Assembly (NCBI GenBank): GCA_964223495.1
Contig: CAXQGL010000056.1
Location: 1 to 64,000, forward strand
Direction: 5' to 3'
DNA: 64,000 bases
Source: UBA8752 sp964223495
GTDB taxonomy: Bacteria; Bacteroidota; Bacteroidia; Flavobacteriales_D; Sanyastnellaceae
The notes below the pieces were generated by a model, which was not told the origin of the DNA, ran no database searches, and saw only the letters and a list, made by a program, of their open reading frames with translations. Positions 35,607-44,950 of the stretch are shown here, piece by piece. The position numbers and the translations under genes are program-made. How positions within the stretch are numbered: position 1 is the stretch's first letter; each line of letters starts with the position of its first letter.

Positions 35607-37805
35607 ATGGTCAGGAATCCCTTTTCGTCTTTCAAGTTTGCCTTGCTGTTATTGGCTCTCGGACCGGCGTTGCCGCAATCCGTTCAGGCGCAGGAAGGCG
35701 AACACGACGTTGCCTTCGAATGGATTGAAGCACAGCTGAAGGGCATCCGTGTGGATTTCGCGAGGCCGCCAATCCATGCCCGCAACCTCTTCCACGTCTC
35801 CTTGGCCATGTACGATGCCTGGGCCGTCTATGATGACGTGGCCGAGACCTATCTTCTCGGAAAGACGGTCGGGGGGTATACGGTCGAATTCGATGGCATC
35901 CCCGAGAACATTCTGCCTTTTCTTGACATCCCTTCCTCGCGGAAGGAAGCCATTTCCTATGCAGCCTACCGGGTGCTCTCCCACCGGTATGCGAACAGTC
36001 CAGGGGTGGTCACTTCACAAGCCCGGTTCGATTCGCTCTTCACGGCAAACGGTTACGACCCATCGCTGACGTCTACGAACTATGGATTCGGCTCCCCCGC
36101 TGCCCTGGGCAACTACATTGCGGAACAGGTCATTGCCTTCGGAATGCAGGATGGCGCCAATGAGGCATTCGATTACGTCAATCTGTACTACGAGCCATTC
36201 AATGACCAGCTCGTCGTATCCGACCCCGGCAACCCGACCATCTCCGATCCGAATCGCTGGCAACCCTTGGCCATCGAAGGATTCGTAGACCAGTCGGGAC
36301 AGGTGCTGGAAAGCGCACCTCCCTTCCAGAGCCCCGAGTGGGGGTGGGTTGCCCCTTTCGCACTTCAGAATGACCAATTGGACCTTTACGAGCGCGACGG
36401 TGAGACCTGGCCGACCTATCTCGATCCGGGACCTCCGGTGTATACGGGAGGCGATCAAACCTTCGAATCGGACAGCATGTACAAGCACCATTTCGCGATG
36501 GTGAGCATCTGGCAGTCACACCACGACCCGTTCAATGGCGTCATGATCGATGCGAGTCCTGGCACGATCGGCAACGCGCCCGAATTCCCCGATGACCTTC
36601 TCGATTATGGGGATTTCTACAATTACTTCACGGGAGGCGATGCCGGAGCGGGGCACGATTTGAATCCGCAAACCGGTCTGCCTTATGAGGAGCAGTTGGT
36701 TCCACTCGGAGACTATACTCGGATCCTGGCCGAATTCTGGGCAGATGGCCCCGATAGCGAAACACCGCCCGGGCACTGGTTCAGCATCCTCAATGAAGTC
36801 ATGTCCCATCCTGATTTCACGTACGATTGGATGGGTGAAGGCGATGAAATTGACCCACTGGAATACGAAGTCAAGGCGTATCTGACGCTTGGAGGCGCGG
36901 TTCACGATGCCGCCATTGCTGCATGGAGTGTCAAGGGCTACTACGACTATACCCGTCCCGTGTCCGCCATCCGCTACATGGCCGACCAGGGACAGTCCTC
37001 GGATCCCGCCCTGCCGAGTTACAGTCCCAACGGCATTCCGCTCTACCCCGGCTACATCGAATTGGTGGACGATACCGACCCTTTGGCCGGAGATCTGGGG
37101 GAAAACATCGGCAAGATCAAGGTCTTCACATGGCAAGGCCCGGACTACATCGACACTTTCGAGGGAGACAACGGGTTGGAGGTGCCGGTGGACTCTGCCG
37201 GCAACATCGCCGGGGTGGGTTGGATCCTGGCGGAGAACTGGTGGCCCTACCAACGTCCCAGCTTCGTGACCCCTCCCTTCGCCGGTTACGTTTCCGGGCA
37301 TTCCACCTTCAGCCGCTCGGCGGCCGAGGTCATGACGGCCATCACTGGCGACGCCTTCTTCCCGGGTGGACTGGGAGAATTCTATTGTCCCCAGGACGAC
37401 TTCCTCGTATTCGAGATTGGACCGAGCGTCGACGTGACGCTACAATGGGCCACGTATTATGATGCTTCGGATCAATGCAGCCTGTCGCGCATTTACGGCG
37501 GAATCCACCCGGTAACGGACGACATCCGAGGCCGACAAATGGGCATCGTGTGCGGAACGCAAGCTGTGGATTTGGCACAGGCCCATTTCGACGGCAGCAT
37601 CAACAACACATGTGGCATCGGACCCTATGGCGGATGCCTCGGTGACCTCGACGGGGATGGAGCCCAGACCGTGGAAGACGTGCTGTACATGTTGGCCAAC
37701 TTCGGTGTGATCGGACCGCATCCTGCCGACATCGACCTCGACGACCTCGTCGGCACCACCGACCTGTTGATCCTGCTCGGCATCTACGGTTGCAGCTGCC
37801 CTTGA
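35607..37805 (+). CDS. Vanadium-haloperoxidase/PAP2-like secreted protein with dockerin-like tail
   Basis: 732 residues. Signal peptide 1-28. The three vanadate/phosphate-binding motifs of the vanadium haloperoxidase-PAP2 superfamily are intact: KGYYDYTRP (K443, R450-P451), YVSGHS (His565) and SRIYGGIHPVTD (His634). Known members oxidise halides with peroxide or remove phosphate. The C-terminal 57 residues carry two Asp-rich DLDGDG/DIDLDD units resembling dockerin EF-hand repeats, in place of a T9SS sorting domain. The stop is 3 bases from the convergent folC stop. Enzyme class is well supported; halide or phosphate preference is not. Confidence 0.85.
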   Translation: MVRNPFSSFKFALLLLALGPALPQSVQAQEGEHDVAFEWIEAQLKGIRVDFARPPIHARNLFHVSLAMYDAWAVYDDVAETYLLGKTVGGYTVEFDGIPENILPFLDIPSSRKEAISYAAYRVLSHRYANSPGVVTSQARFDSLFTANGYDPSLTSTNYGFGSPAALGNYIAEQVIAFGMQDGANEAFDYVNLYYEPFNDQLVVSDPGNPTISDPNRWQPLAIEGFVDQSGQVLESAPPFQSPEWGWVAPFALQNDQLDLYERDGETWPTYLDPGPPVYTGGDQTFESDSMYKHHFAMVSIWQSHHDPFNGVMIDASPGTIGNAPEFPDDLLDYGDFYNYFTGGDAGAGHDLNPQTGLPYEEQLVPLGDYTRILAEFWADGPDSETPPGHWFSILNEVMSHPDFTYDWMGEGDEIDPLEYEVKAYLTLGGAVHDAAIAAWSVKGYYDYTRPVSAIRYMADQGQSSDPALPSYSPNGIPLYPGYIELVDDTDPLAGDLGENIGKIKVFTWQGPDYIDTFEGDNGLEVPVDSAGNIAGVGWILAENWWPYQRPSFVTPPFAGYVSGHSTFSRSAAEVMTAITGDAFFPGGLGEFYCPQDDFLVFEIGPSVDVTLQWATYYDASDQCSLSRIYGGIHPVTDDIRGRQMGIVCGTQAVDLAQAHFDGSINNTCGIGPYGGCLGDLDGDGAQTVEDVLYMLANFGVIGPHPADIDLDDLVGTTDLLILLGIYGCSCP

Positions 37806-37808
37806 GAT

Positions 37809-39032
37809 TCAGCCTTCTTTCGTGTCCAAATGAGCCAGGGCCTCACCGACGGTGAAGACGCTGCCCAAGACGACCACCAATTCATCGTGCGTGCGCGCTT
37901 CCAAGGCCGCATCCAAGGCGGCCTGTACGGATTCATGTTCCACTCCTGATCGCCCGAGTGCAAGGGCACGCAATGACAATTGCCCGACAGACATGGCCCG
38001 GGGAATGTCTGCTGAACACCAATGATGCCCGACAGCCGGGGGCAGGCAGGCCAAAGCTCCTTCCACATCCTTGTCGGCCACCGTGGCGAAAACGATGCGC
38101 AGGGGGCGGCCCAGGCGTTCCAAGGCATCTCCGGTGTCCTTGAGGCCATCAATGTTGTGAGCGCTGTCCAACAGTAGGTCCTGATCCCACCAATGCCAAC
38201 GTCCCCTGAGCCCCCATGACTGCGGTCCTGAAAGGAGCAACTCCTCGTCCGTGCTTTTGATTCCCGGTATCAAGGACAGGATCCTGCGCGCCACGGCACG
38301 ATTGCGACCCAGCCAAACCGGTCCCGATTCCGGTAGCGCAATCTCATCCTCCAGCCCATCATGGACCTCGACCCCCAGTCTCATCGACCTTTCCAGAACC
38401 ACGGAACGCGCTTCCGGAGGTAGAATTCCCAGAACGCAAGGCACGCCCTCCTTCAGGATGCCGGCCTTTTCTCCTGCTATTGAGCGCAGGTCATCGCCCA
38501 GGAATTGCTGGTGGTCCAGGCCAATGGAGGTAATCGCCGTCACGAGAGGGGCAGGAAAGATGTTCGTGGAGTCGAGCCTACCGCCCATACCGGTCTCCAG
38601 CACCGCCACATCCACCCCGGTCGATTGGAAATGCGAGAGGGCCATGCAGAACATCAGTTCGAAGAAACTTGGTTCCAGATCCTCCCAGACCTGCCGGTTT
38701 TCCTCCACGAATTGGATGAACGCCGATTGGGGTATCATCCGGCCATCCACCCGGATGCGTTCCCTCGGATCGATCAAGTGCGGAGAGGTGTACAGACCGA
38801 CCTTGAGCCCCCGCGCCGTCAGGGCAGCAGAGACGGCATGGCTGACCGACCCCTTCCCGTTCGTTCCCGCAATGTGGATGACATCAAGCCCCGTCTCGGG
38901 ATGACCCAGGGCCGCACACAGCGCGTGTGTCTTCTCGAGATCGATGCGGTAGCGGACCGGACCCTTGCGCTGGAACATCGGGAGCTGTCGGTACAGCCAA
39001 TCCAGTACTTCATCGTAGGTCATGACATCCAA
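37809..39032 (-). CDS. folC: Folylpolyglutamate synthase / dihydrofolate synthase
   Basis: 407 residues. A Mur-ligase-like enzyme adding glutamate to dihydropteroate and folates. ATP-binding IAGTNGKGSVSHAVSA (about 54-69), YTSPHLIDPRERIRV (about 80-94) and ETGMGGRLDSTN (about 145-156) are the family signatures. Length is typical. It follows tonB on the same strand by 59 bases. Confidence 0.94.
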   Translation of the reverse strand: MDVMTYDEVLDWLYRQLPMFQRKGPVRYRIDLEKTHALCAALGHPETGLDVIHIAGTNGKGSVSHAVSAALTARGLKVGLYTSPHLIDPRERIRVDGRMIPQSAFIQFVEENRQVWEDLEPSFFELMFCMALSHFQSTGVDVAVLETGMGGRLDSTNIFPAPLVTAITSIGLDHQQFLGDDLRSIAGEKAGILKEGVPCVLGILPPEARSVVLERSMRLGVEVHDGLEDEIALPESGPVWLGRNRAVARRILSLIPGIKSTDEELLLSGPQSWGLRGRWHWWDQDLLLDSAHNIDGLKDTGDALERLGRPLRIVFATVADKDVEGALACLPPAVGHHWCSADIPRAMSVGQLSLRALALGRSGVEHESVQAALDAALEARTHDELVVVLGSVFTVGEALAHLDTKEG

Positions 39033-39091
39033 TCACCACAAGACGACAATGCCGCACGCACACAGGTGGATGGGCGCGTGACGGCCAGGGT

Positions 39092-39895
39092 TCATTCCAG
39101 CTCGAAATTGAACTGGATCCAACCGATGCGGGTCGGCTTGGTCGGGTGGCTGCTGAACCTGGCAGTCAGAGCAGCCTCCCTGGCCAACGCCACAAGACGG
39201 CTGCTGGAAGTCGTGCTGTTCGCAGCATCGAAACGGGCATCCGTTACCGATCCTGACTTGTCCACGTAAATCTTCATCCGAACGATGCCCTCCTCATCCG
39301 GTTTGCGGTCGAGGTTGGGCTCCCCGATCATGGTTCCCCCTTCCAGGAAACTGTCCCCGAATTCTCCCGAAACAACGCCGGTACCCTCGATCTGACCGTC
39401 CTCGGCACCACTGTTGCCGGTTCCCTGCTGCTGGCCTTCCGATCCGCCTCCACCCGAATTGCTGAACATCTGACTCAGCGCATTCGACAGGTCATTTGAA
39501 ATCTCCGGTTCGGGAGTCTCGACCTCGGTCGTGGTCTCCACGGGCTCCTCCTGGGTGGGCACATCCACCTCGCTCACCTCCTCGGTCTCCACCGTCTCCA
39601 CCGGGGCCACTTCCTCGGATACGGATTCACTGACCTCCTGTTCGATGACCTCTTCCACCTGTTCCGATGGCACCTCGGTCTCACGGTCGCCTCCCGCCTC
39701 CTCCACATTTCCGAAATCCGCCATGCCGACGGCCACGAACTGGTCTCCGGGCGGTGGGGTAACCTCCTGGAAGGCCACGAAAAAGAAACAGGCGGCCAGG
39801 ATCGCGATGTAGGTCAACGAGGAGAAGATGGCCGCCTTGCGGCGTTCCTTCCGTTCCTCATCGGCGTGGTGGCGGTTCCAATCGAATCCTGACAT
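39092..39895 (-). CDS. tonB: TonB-family energy transducer
   Basis: 267 residues. An N-terminal cytoplasmic stretch, one transmembrane helix (about 24-42), a long spacer rich in Glu, Val and Thr rather than the usual Pro/Lys (about 60-150), a Gly/Ser-rich segment, and a C-terminal TonB-like domain (about 190-267, VRMKIYVDKSGSV and ALTARFSS). It links ExbB/ExbD to outer-membrane receptors. Third gene of exbB-exbD-tonB, 9 bases after exbD. Confidence 0.88.
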   Translation of the reverse strand: MSGFDWNRHHADEERKERRKAAIFSSLTYIAILAACFFFVAFQEVTPPPGDQFVAVGMADFGNVEEAGGDRETEVPSEQVEEVIEQEVSESVSEEVAPVETVETEEVSEVDVPTQEEPVETTTEVETPEPEISNDLSNALSQMFSNSGGGGSEGQQQGTGNSGAEDGQIEGTGVVSGEFGDSFLEGGTMIGEPNLDRKPDEEGIVRMKIYVDKSGSVTDARFDAANSTTSSSRLVALAREAALTARFSSHPTKPTRIGWIQFNFELE

Positions 39896-39904
39896 TGCGG
39901 GGGG

Positions 39905-40297
39905 TCAGCGGATGGGTTGGGCGCCGAGCATGACCTTCCAATCATTGGCCTTGGCGAGGCCGATGACCTCGACGGTCTGTCCTGTGGGCACTGCCTGGTC
40001 CACTTGCAAATACAATACCGGATCGTTCTGGTCGGCGAACTTGACCTTCAGGGCAGGCTCGATGTCCGCCCTTGCGATGGCGGTGCCATTGAGGTAATAG
40101 GAGCCGTCGGGCTTGATGGAGACCGTCAGTCGCGAGCTCGCGCTGCTCGTCCCCTTGCTCTGTGGCAGGTCCACATTGACCCCGTTCGACACCAGCGTGG
40201 ATAGGATGACGAAGAAGATGAGCAGGAGGAACACGAGGTCCGTCATCGAGGACATGTTGCCCCCGGCCTGCACCTGGTTGCGCTGGGAAAGGTTCAT
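39905..40297 (-). CDS. exbD: Biopolymer transport protein ExbD
   Basis: 130 residues with a single transmembrane helix near the N-terminus (about 17-38, SSMTDLVFLLLIFFVILSTL) carrying the conserved Asp used for proton translocation, then a periplasmic domain. Its start overlaps the exbB stop by 1 base (TGATG). Confidence 0.93.
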   Translation of the reverse strand: MNLSQRNQVQAGGNMSSMTDLVFLLLIFFVILSTLVSNGVNVDLPQSKGTSSASSRLTVSIKPDGSYYLNGTAIARADIEPALKVKFADQNDPVLYLQVDQAVPTGQTVEVIGLAKANDWKVMLGAQPIR

Positions 40298-41043
40298 CAG
40301 CGGGCGGGTTCCTCGAGGATGTCGATGAATTCAAGGCTGCTGGCCTCCATCTTGTGGATGACCTTGCTGACCCGGCTCACAAGGTGGTTGTATGCCATGT
40401 AGGCAATGATGCCTACGATGAGGCCGACGATGGTCGTGATCATGGCCTGCTTGGTGCCGGACGAGATGTCATCCACCCGGACCATTCCGGCATTCTCCAT
40501 GTCCAGGAAGACGTTCACCATGCCGATGACGGTACCCAGGAAGCCGATCATCGGGGCTGCACCTGCGATGGTCGCCAAGGTGCTCAGGTTCTTCTCCATG
40601 CTGTAGATCTCCAGCTTGCCGACGTTTTCAATGCTGGCCGAGATGTCCTTCAGCGGTTTGCCGATGCGGGCAATGCCCTTGTGCAGCATGCGGGCGACGG
40701 GGGTTCCACTCTGTTCGCACAGGTTGCGCGCACTGTCGAGGTTGCCTGCGGACAGGTAGTCCTTGAGCTTCGCCATGAAATCCTTGTCCTCCTTGGCCGC
40801 CTTGCTGATGGCCATGGAGCGTTCGAAGAAGATGAACAGCGCGATGAAACTCATCACGGCCAGCGGCAACATGATGTACCAACCACCGGAAATCAGGAGC
40901 TCCATGATGGAGACGTCTCGTGTGACGACCTCACCTGCGGTGGTCATGGCGTCTGCGCCGCCCTGATCCTCGACCGTGGTGCCGCCAAGGGTCAGGTCCT
41001 GGATGCGCATCAGGACGAAAGAGGGAATGTGCGTTGCGATCAT
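40297..41043 (-). CDS. exbB: ExbB/MotA/TolQ proton channel protein
   Basis: 248 residues. Three transmembrane helices (about 53-74, 152-172 and 196-216) with the core motif AAPMIGFLGTVIGMVNVF. First gene of the exbB-exbD-tonB set; it forms the inner-membrane proton channel that powers TonB. The first 45 residues look unconserved, and a start at one of the internal Mets is possible. A second ExbB paralogue lies at the left edge of the window. Confidence 0.92.
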   Translation of the reverse strand: MIATHIPSFVLMRIQDLTLGGTTVEDQGGADAMTTAGEVVTRDVSIMELLISGGWYIMLPLAVMSFIALFIFFERSMAISKAAKEDKDFMAKLKDYLSAGNLDSARNLCEQSGTPVARMLHKGIARIGKPLKDISASIENVGKLEIYSMEKNLSTLATIAGAAPMIGFLGTVIGMVNVFLDMENAGMVRVDDISSGTKQAMITTIVGLIVGIIAYMAYNHLVSRVSKVIHKMEASSLEFIDILEEPAR

Positions 41044-41145
41044 GCTGTGGGCTTGAAGTCCAACGTCGAAGGTCGCGGTTTCAGTATGCGCACCTCAGGG
41101 GGGCGCATCCGCGTTTCCCCCCGCCCGATGTTCACACCTGCGGCC

Positions 41146-42522
41146 TCAGGCCACTGCCCCGAACATCAGCCAGTAGACTCCGGCTCCGGCCAGGTATCCG
41201 GCGACGGCCAACAGGCTCATCCGCTTGACGTACCAAATGAAGTCGATCTTCTCCAAGCCCATCACCGCGACACCTGCCGCACTGCCGATGATGAGGGCAC
41301 TGCCCCCGGTTCCGGCGCAGTAAGCGAGGAATTGCCAGAACAAGCCATCCCGGACGAAGTGGCCCATCCATTCCGTCGCTCCCGGATCGGCGATGGGATA
41401 CATGCCCATGCTGGCGGCCACGAGGGGGACGTTGTCGACGATGGCGGACAGGAGGCCGATGGCGATGTTGATGAGATAGACATCCCCGAGGGCCACGCGC
41501 AACCAGTCCGCCGTGGCGATCAGGTGACCGGCCTCCTGAAGGGCACCGACCGCGAGCAGGATGCCCAGAAAGAACATCACGGAGGCCGTGTCGATCTTGC
41601 GCAGGACGCCCACCACGCTGAGCTGGTTGCGATCCTGTGCATTCTTCGACCTGTGCAGGACTTCCGTCGTCAACCACAGCACGCCAAGGGAGAGCATCAT
41701 GCCCATGAAGGGGGGCAGGTGTGTCACGGTCTTGAAGACCGGTACGAACAACAGGCCCGAAACGCCCATGGCGAAAATGAGGTTGCGCTCCCCCTTGGAG
41801 GTGGGATCGGCTTCCTCATCGGGGTCCACGACCTCAGGACGCTCCACCTCGCCTTTCATCCGGAGGGACATGATGGTCAATGGGACGACCATGCACACGA
41901 TGCTGGGCACGATGAGGTTGACGATGATCACAGGAGTGGTCAATTGGCCCCCGATCCAGAGCATGGTGGTCGTGACATCACCGATGGGAGACCAGGCTCC
42001 CCCCGCGTTTGCACAAATGATCACGGCGCCGGCAAAAAGCCAACGGGTCGGCTTGTCGGCGATCAGCTTCCGGAGCAGCGAAATCATCACGATGGACGTC
42101 GTGAGGTTGTCGAGGGCAGCGGAGAAGAAGAAGGTCAGGACACCGATGATCCAGAGGAGCCGGGCCTTTTTTCGCGTCTTGATCTTGTCCGTGATCACCG
42201 CGAATCCATTGTGGGCATCCACCAACTCCACGATGGTCATGGCCCCCATGAGGAAAAAGAGGATGCTCGCGATTTCCTCCATGTGATGGAGCAATCGATG
42301 CTCGAAGAACACCTTGAGCGCTCCGTGTCCGGCGCCCCCGTGATCGAACGCCGCGAAGGACTCCGCAAGGTGGGCGGGAGCCTCATGCCACCCCAATACC
42401 AGGACTGCCCAGCACAGGGTGCCTGTGATCAGTGCGCTGGCCGCCTTGTCGATGTGGAGGTTGTGCTCCAAAGCGATGAAGAGGTACCCGACGACGAAAA
42501 TGACAATGAGGATGGCGGCCAT
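41146..42522 (-). CDS. nhaD: NhaD-type Na+/H+ antiporter
   Basis: 458 residues with about twelve transmembrane helices, exporting Na+ (or Li+) in exchange for H+. Family features include FFFSAALDNLTTSIVM, ICANAGGAWSPIGDVTTTMLW, and SAIVDNVPLVAA. It fits growth in saline water. It is 18 bases downstream of the amino-acid dehydrogenase gene. Confidence 0.93.
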   Translation of the reverse strand: MAAILIVIFVVGYLFIALEHNLHIDKAASALITGTLCWAVLVLGWHEAPAHLAESFAAFDHGGAGHGALKVFFEHRLLHHMEEIASILFFLMGAMTIVELVDAHNGFAVITDKIKTRKKARLLWIIGVLTFFFSAALDNLTTSIVMISLLRKLIADKPTRWLFAGAVIICANAGGAWSPIGDVTTTMLWIGGQLTTPVIIVNLIVPSIVCMVVPLTIMSLRMKGEVERPEVVDPDEEADPTSKGERNLIFAMGVSGLLFVPVFKTVTHLPPFMGMMLSLGVLWLTTEVLHRSKNAQDRNQLSVVGVLRKIDTASVMFFLGILLAVGALQEAGHLIATADWLRVALGDVYLINIAIGLLSAIVDNVPLVAASMGMYPIADPGATEWMGHFVRDGLFWQFLAYCAGTGGSALIIGSAAGVAVMGLEKIDFIWYVKRMSLLAVAGYLAGAGVYWLMFGAVA

Positions 42523-42540
42523 GGATATGGAAAGGTAGAA

Positions 42541-43785
42541 TCAGAGCAATTGTTCCAGAGCAATGGACATCGCCGTGCTGGAAAGGCCATGGGTTTCAGG
42601 GTTCCGGGCGTGACAGCGCTCCATGGCGGACCGGATGCAATCCGACGTATCGTTGAAGATGGCCTCGTCGGACAGGCTGACATGGCCATCTCCCATGAGA
42701 TAGGCAAACACCCTCGCCATGCCGCAGTTGGCGATGAAATCCGGTATGACCGCACAGGACCGGTCCGCTTTGTCGGCAATGGGTCCATGAAAGATCTCCT
42801 CATCGGCAAAAGGGACGTTGGCTCCCGCCGAGATGACCTTCAGGCCGTGTGCCAGCATCCTGTCCAATTGGTCTTCGGTGACCAGCCGGGAAGCCGCACA
42901 GGGAAGAAAGACTTCAGCTCCGACATCCCAGATGGAACCGGCCACTTCTTCGAAGGACAGCATTCCGTCCACATGAAGCGCATTGCCCTTCTTGGCGAGG
43001 AACAGGGAGCGTACATCGTCGAGTCCCATGCCCTCGGGTCGCAGGATTCCACCCACCCGGTCAATGATGCCCGTGATCACCGCTCCCTGCTTTGCGAGGT
43101 ACAGTGCCGCTGCAGCACCCACGTTGCCCCAGCCCTGGACAAGCACGCGCTTGCCCTCGACTGCTCCTCCATACAGTGCGTAGAAATGCCTGACGGATTC
43201 CGCAACACCGAATCCGGTAATGAGATCGGCCACCCGGTAGCGGATTCCCCCACCGTCCGGCAGGAATTCGGCATCCTCCACCACCTGGCTCACCCCCTGC
43301 CGAAGGTGCCCTATGCGCCGCACCTTCTGTGCCTCATCAGGCTTGAAATGGCCGTTGAACACCCCTTCCTGGGGATGCCAGACGCCGCAGGCCTCCGTCA
43401 TCGGAATCACTTCCTTGCCGGCGTCGACGTTGAGGTCGCCTCCGGTCCCATAGTAGTGCTTGAGCAAGGGCGTGACCGCCTGATACCAGCGGCGCAGGAC
43501 GCCCTCCTTTCTCGGGTCGTTCGGGTCGAAGTCAATGCCGCTCTTGGCCCCTCCGATCTGCGGTCCGCTGACGGTGAACTTGATTTCCATCGTCTTGGCG
43601 AGCGAGATGACCTCGCCCCTGTCCAAGCCCGGGCGCATCCGGGTTCCTCCACCGGCTGCACCGCCCCTGAGGCTGTTGATCACCACCCAACCACGGGCTT
43701 CCGTCTCTGGGTCCGACCATTCGAAGACGACTTCGGGTGGACGCTGGCTGTAGCGGTCGAGCAGATCCTTCATCTCGGGGTTCAA
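42541..43785 (-). CDS. Glu/Leu/Phe/Val-type amino acid dehydrogenase
   Basis: 414 residues. Oxidative deamination of an amino acid (or the reverse) with NAD(P). Substrate and catalytic Lys lie in MEIKFTV and GGAKSGIDFDPND (about 68-90), and the Rossmann motif is VLVQGWGNVGAAAALYLAKQG (about 219-239). The segment YGTGGDLNVDAGKEVIP replaces the usual PAPDVGT-like loop, so substrate specificity is uncertain. ATGA overlap with the upstream anmK. Confidence 0.88.
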   Translation of the reverse strand: MNPEMKDLLDRYSQRPPEVVFEWSDPETEARGWVVINSLRGGAAGGGTRMRPGLDRGEVISLAKTMEIKFTVSGPQIGGAKSGIDFDPNDPRKEGVLRRWYQAVTPLLKHYYGTGGDLNVDAGKEVIPMTEACGVWHPQEGVFNGHFKPDEAQKVRRIGHLRQGVSQVVEDAEFLPDGGGIRYRVADLITGFGVAESVRHFYALYGGAVEGKRVLVQGWGNVGAAAALYLAKQGAVITGIIDRVGGILRPEGMGLDDVRSLFLAKKGNALHVDGMLSFEEVAGSIWDVGAEVFLPCAASRLVTEDQLDRMLAHGLKVISAGANVPFADEEIFHGPIADKADRSCAVIPDFIANCGMARVFAYLMGDGHVSLSDEAIFNDTSDCIRSAMERCHARNPETHGLSSTAMSIALEQLL

Positions 43786-44900
43786 CGGGGGACCGATCCA
43801 TTTCCGGTCGCGGCGAAGTTACCGAAGAGCGTGCCGCCGCATACATCGGCTGCCGCACCGGTCACGGAGGCCAGAGAAGTGGTCCTGCCATGGGCCGTGC
43901 GCCAAGCCAGCCAGGCAAAAGCCGCGGCCTCCTTACCATCGACCCAACGCTTATCGGGGATGTTGACGGACCATCCTTCGGGGAGGTGGGCGACAATGCG
44001 GTCCCTCAGGATGGGGTTGTGGACTCCGCCACCCGTGAACATGACCGATCCCGAGACGGCGGCGTTCCGGAGCGCCGCATCCACCGTCAGGGCGATCCAC
44101 TCCACTGCCGTGGCCAACGCGTCTGAAGGGTGTTCGATGCCGTCCAATATCCCATGGAGGAAGTCGAGGTCCTCTGCTGCCAATGATTTGGGCGGGGGGG
44201 CCTTGAGATGGGGCCATTTCCCCAACGCCCCGAGCGCCGTGTGGACCACCGTTCCCGATGCCGCCATCCGACCGTCTTCATCAAAAGCTTGCCCTCCCCG
44301 GAGTGCCTGCCGATTGAGGAGCAGGTTGCACCCGGCCACATCCCAGGCGATGACGTGCTCGGAAGCGGGAGGCAACATGGTCAGATTGACAATGCCGCCG
44401 AGGTTCACACAACAGGCCTCTCCGGGGAAAGCCAGCGCATCGAAGAGCGGCACCAGCGGCGCCCCTTGTCCTCCCGCCGCCACATCAGCGGCCCTGTAAT
44501 CGGCCACCACGGCCATGTCCAATTGCTCGGCGAGCAGGGACGCATCCCCTATGGCTGCAGTGCCGCGACCACCCGGATCATGGTACCAGGTGTGGCCGCT
44601 GAACCCCAACAATGCAGGCCGACCATGGCTGGTCGACCATTCATTCAGACATCCCTTTACCGACTCCAGCACCCAAGCGGTCCATACGGCTTCCAATCGA
44701 CGCACCTCATCGGGGTCCGAGGAGCCGAGGCCGCGCAGCTGTTCCACCCAAGTTTCGGGGTAGTCCCGGGAAACGAACTCCAACAATCGAACCGTCCGTC
44801 CATCCGCTGAGATGGCACATAGGGCCAAGTCCAAACCGTCGCATGACGTGCCTGACATGGTGCCGAGCACCAGCATGGGACCGCGCGCGGAATCAGCCAT
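43782..44900 (-). CDS. anmK: Anhydro-N-acetylmuramic acid kinase
   Basis: About 372 residues. Phosphorylates anhydro-MurNAc during recycling of cell wall fragments. ATP-binding GTMSGTSCDGLDLAL at the N-terminus, FSGHTWYHDPGGRGTAAIGDAS and VNLGGIVNLT in the middle, and VMFTGGGVHNP near the C-terminus. I chose the ATG at 44900 since the frame upstream overlaps the promoter of the divergent acyl-CoA dehydrogenase. Confidence 0.93.
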   Translation of the reverse strand: MADSARGPMLVLGTMSGTSCDGLDLALCAISADGRTVRLLEFVSRDYPETWVEQLRGLGSSDPDEVRRLEAVWTAWVLESVKGCLNEWSTSHGRPALLGFSGHTWYHDPGGRGTAAIGDASLLAEQLDMAVVADYRAADVAAGGQGAPLVPLFDALAFPGEACCVNLGGIVNLTMLPPASEHVIAWDVAGCNLLLNRQALRGGQAFDEDGRMAASGTVVHTALGALGKWPHLKAPPPKSLAAEDLDFLHGILDGIEHPSDALATAVEWIALTVDAALRNAAVSGSVMFTGGGVHNPILRDRIVAHLPEGWSVNIPDKRWVDGKEAAAFAWLAWRTAHGRTTSLASVTGAAADVCGGTLFGNFAATGNGSVPR

Positions 44901-44915
44901 GGCCGTGGGATACGC

Positions 44916-44923
44916 TATCTTTG
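44916..44923 (+). promoter_or_regulatory. -7 promoter box for the acyl-CoA dehydrogenase gene
   Basis: TATCTTTG followed by C matches TAnnTTTGY, 27 bases before the ATG. No clear -33 element. Confidence 0.55.
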
Positions 44924-44950
44924 CGGACCGAACCCGCGAGACTCCCTGCA

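Noticed and set aside
40354..44499. A 1381-codon open frame on the plus strand across exbB, nhaD, the dehydrogenase and anmK
   Set aside because: It is antisense to four well-recognised genes, is rich in His/Asp/Gly/Arg with no domain pattern, and results from the strong codon bias of this G+C-rich genome.
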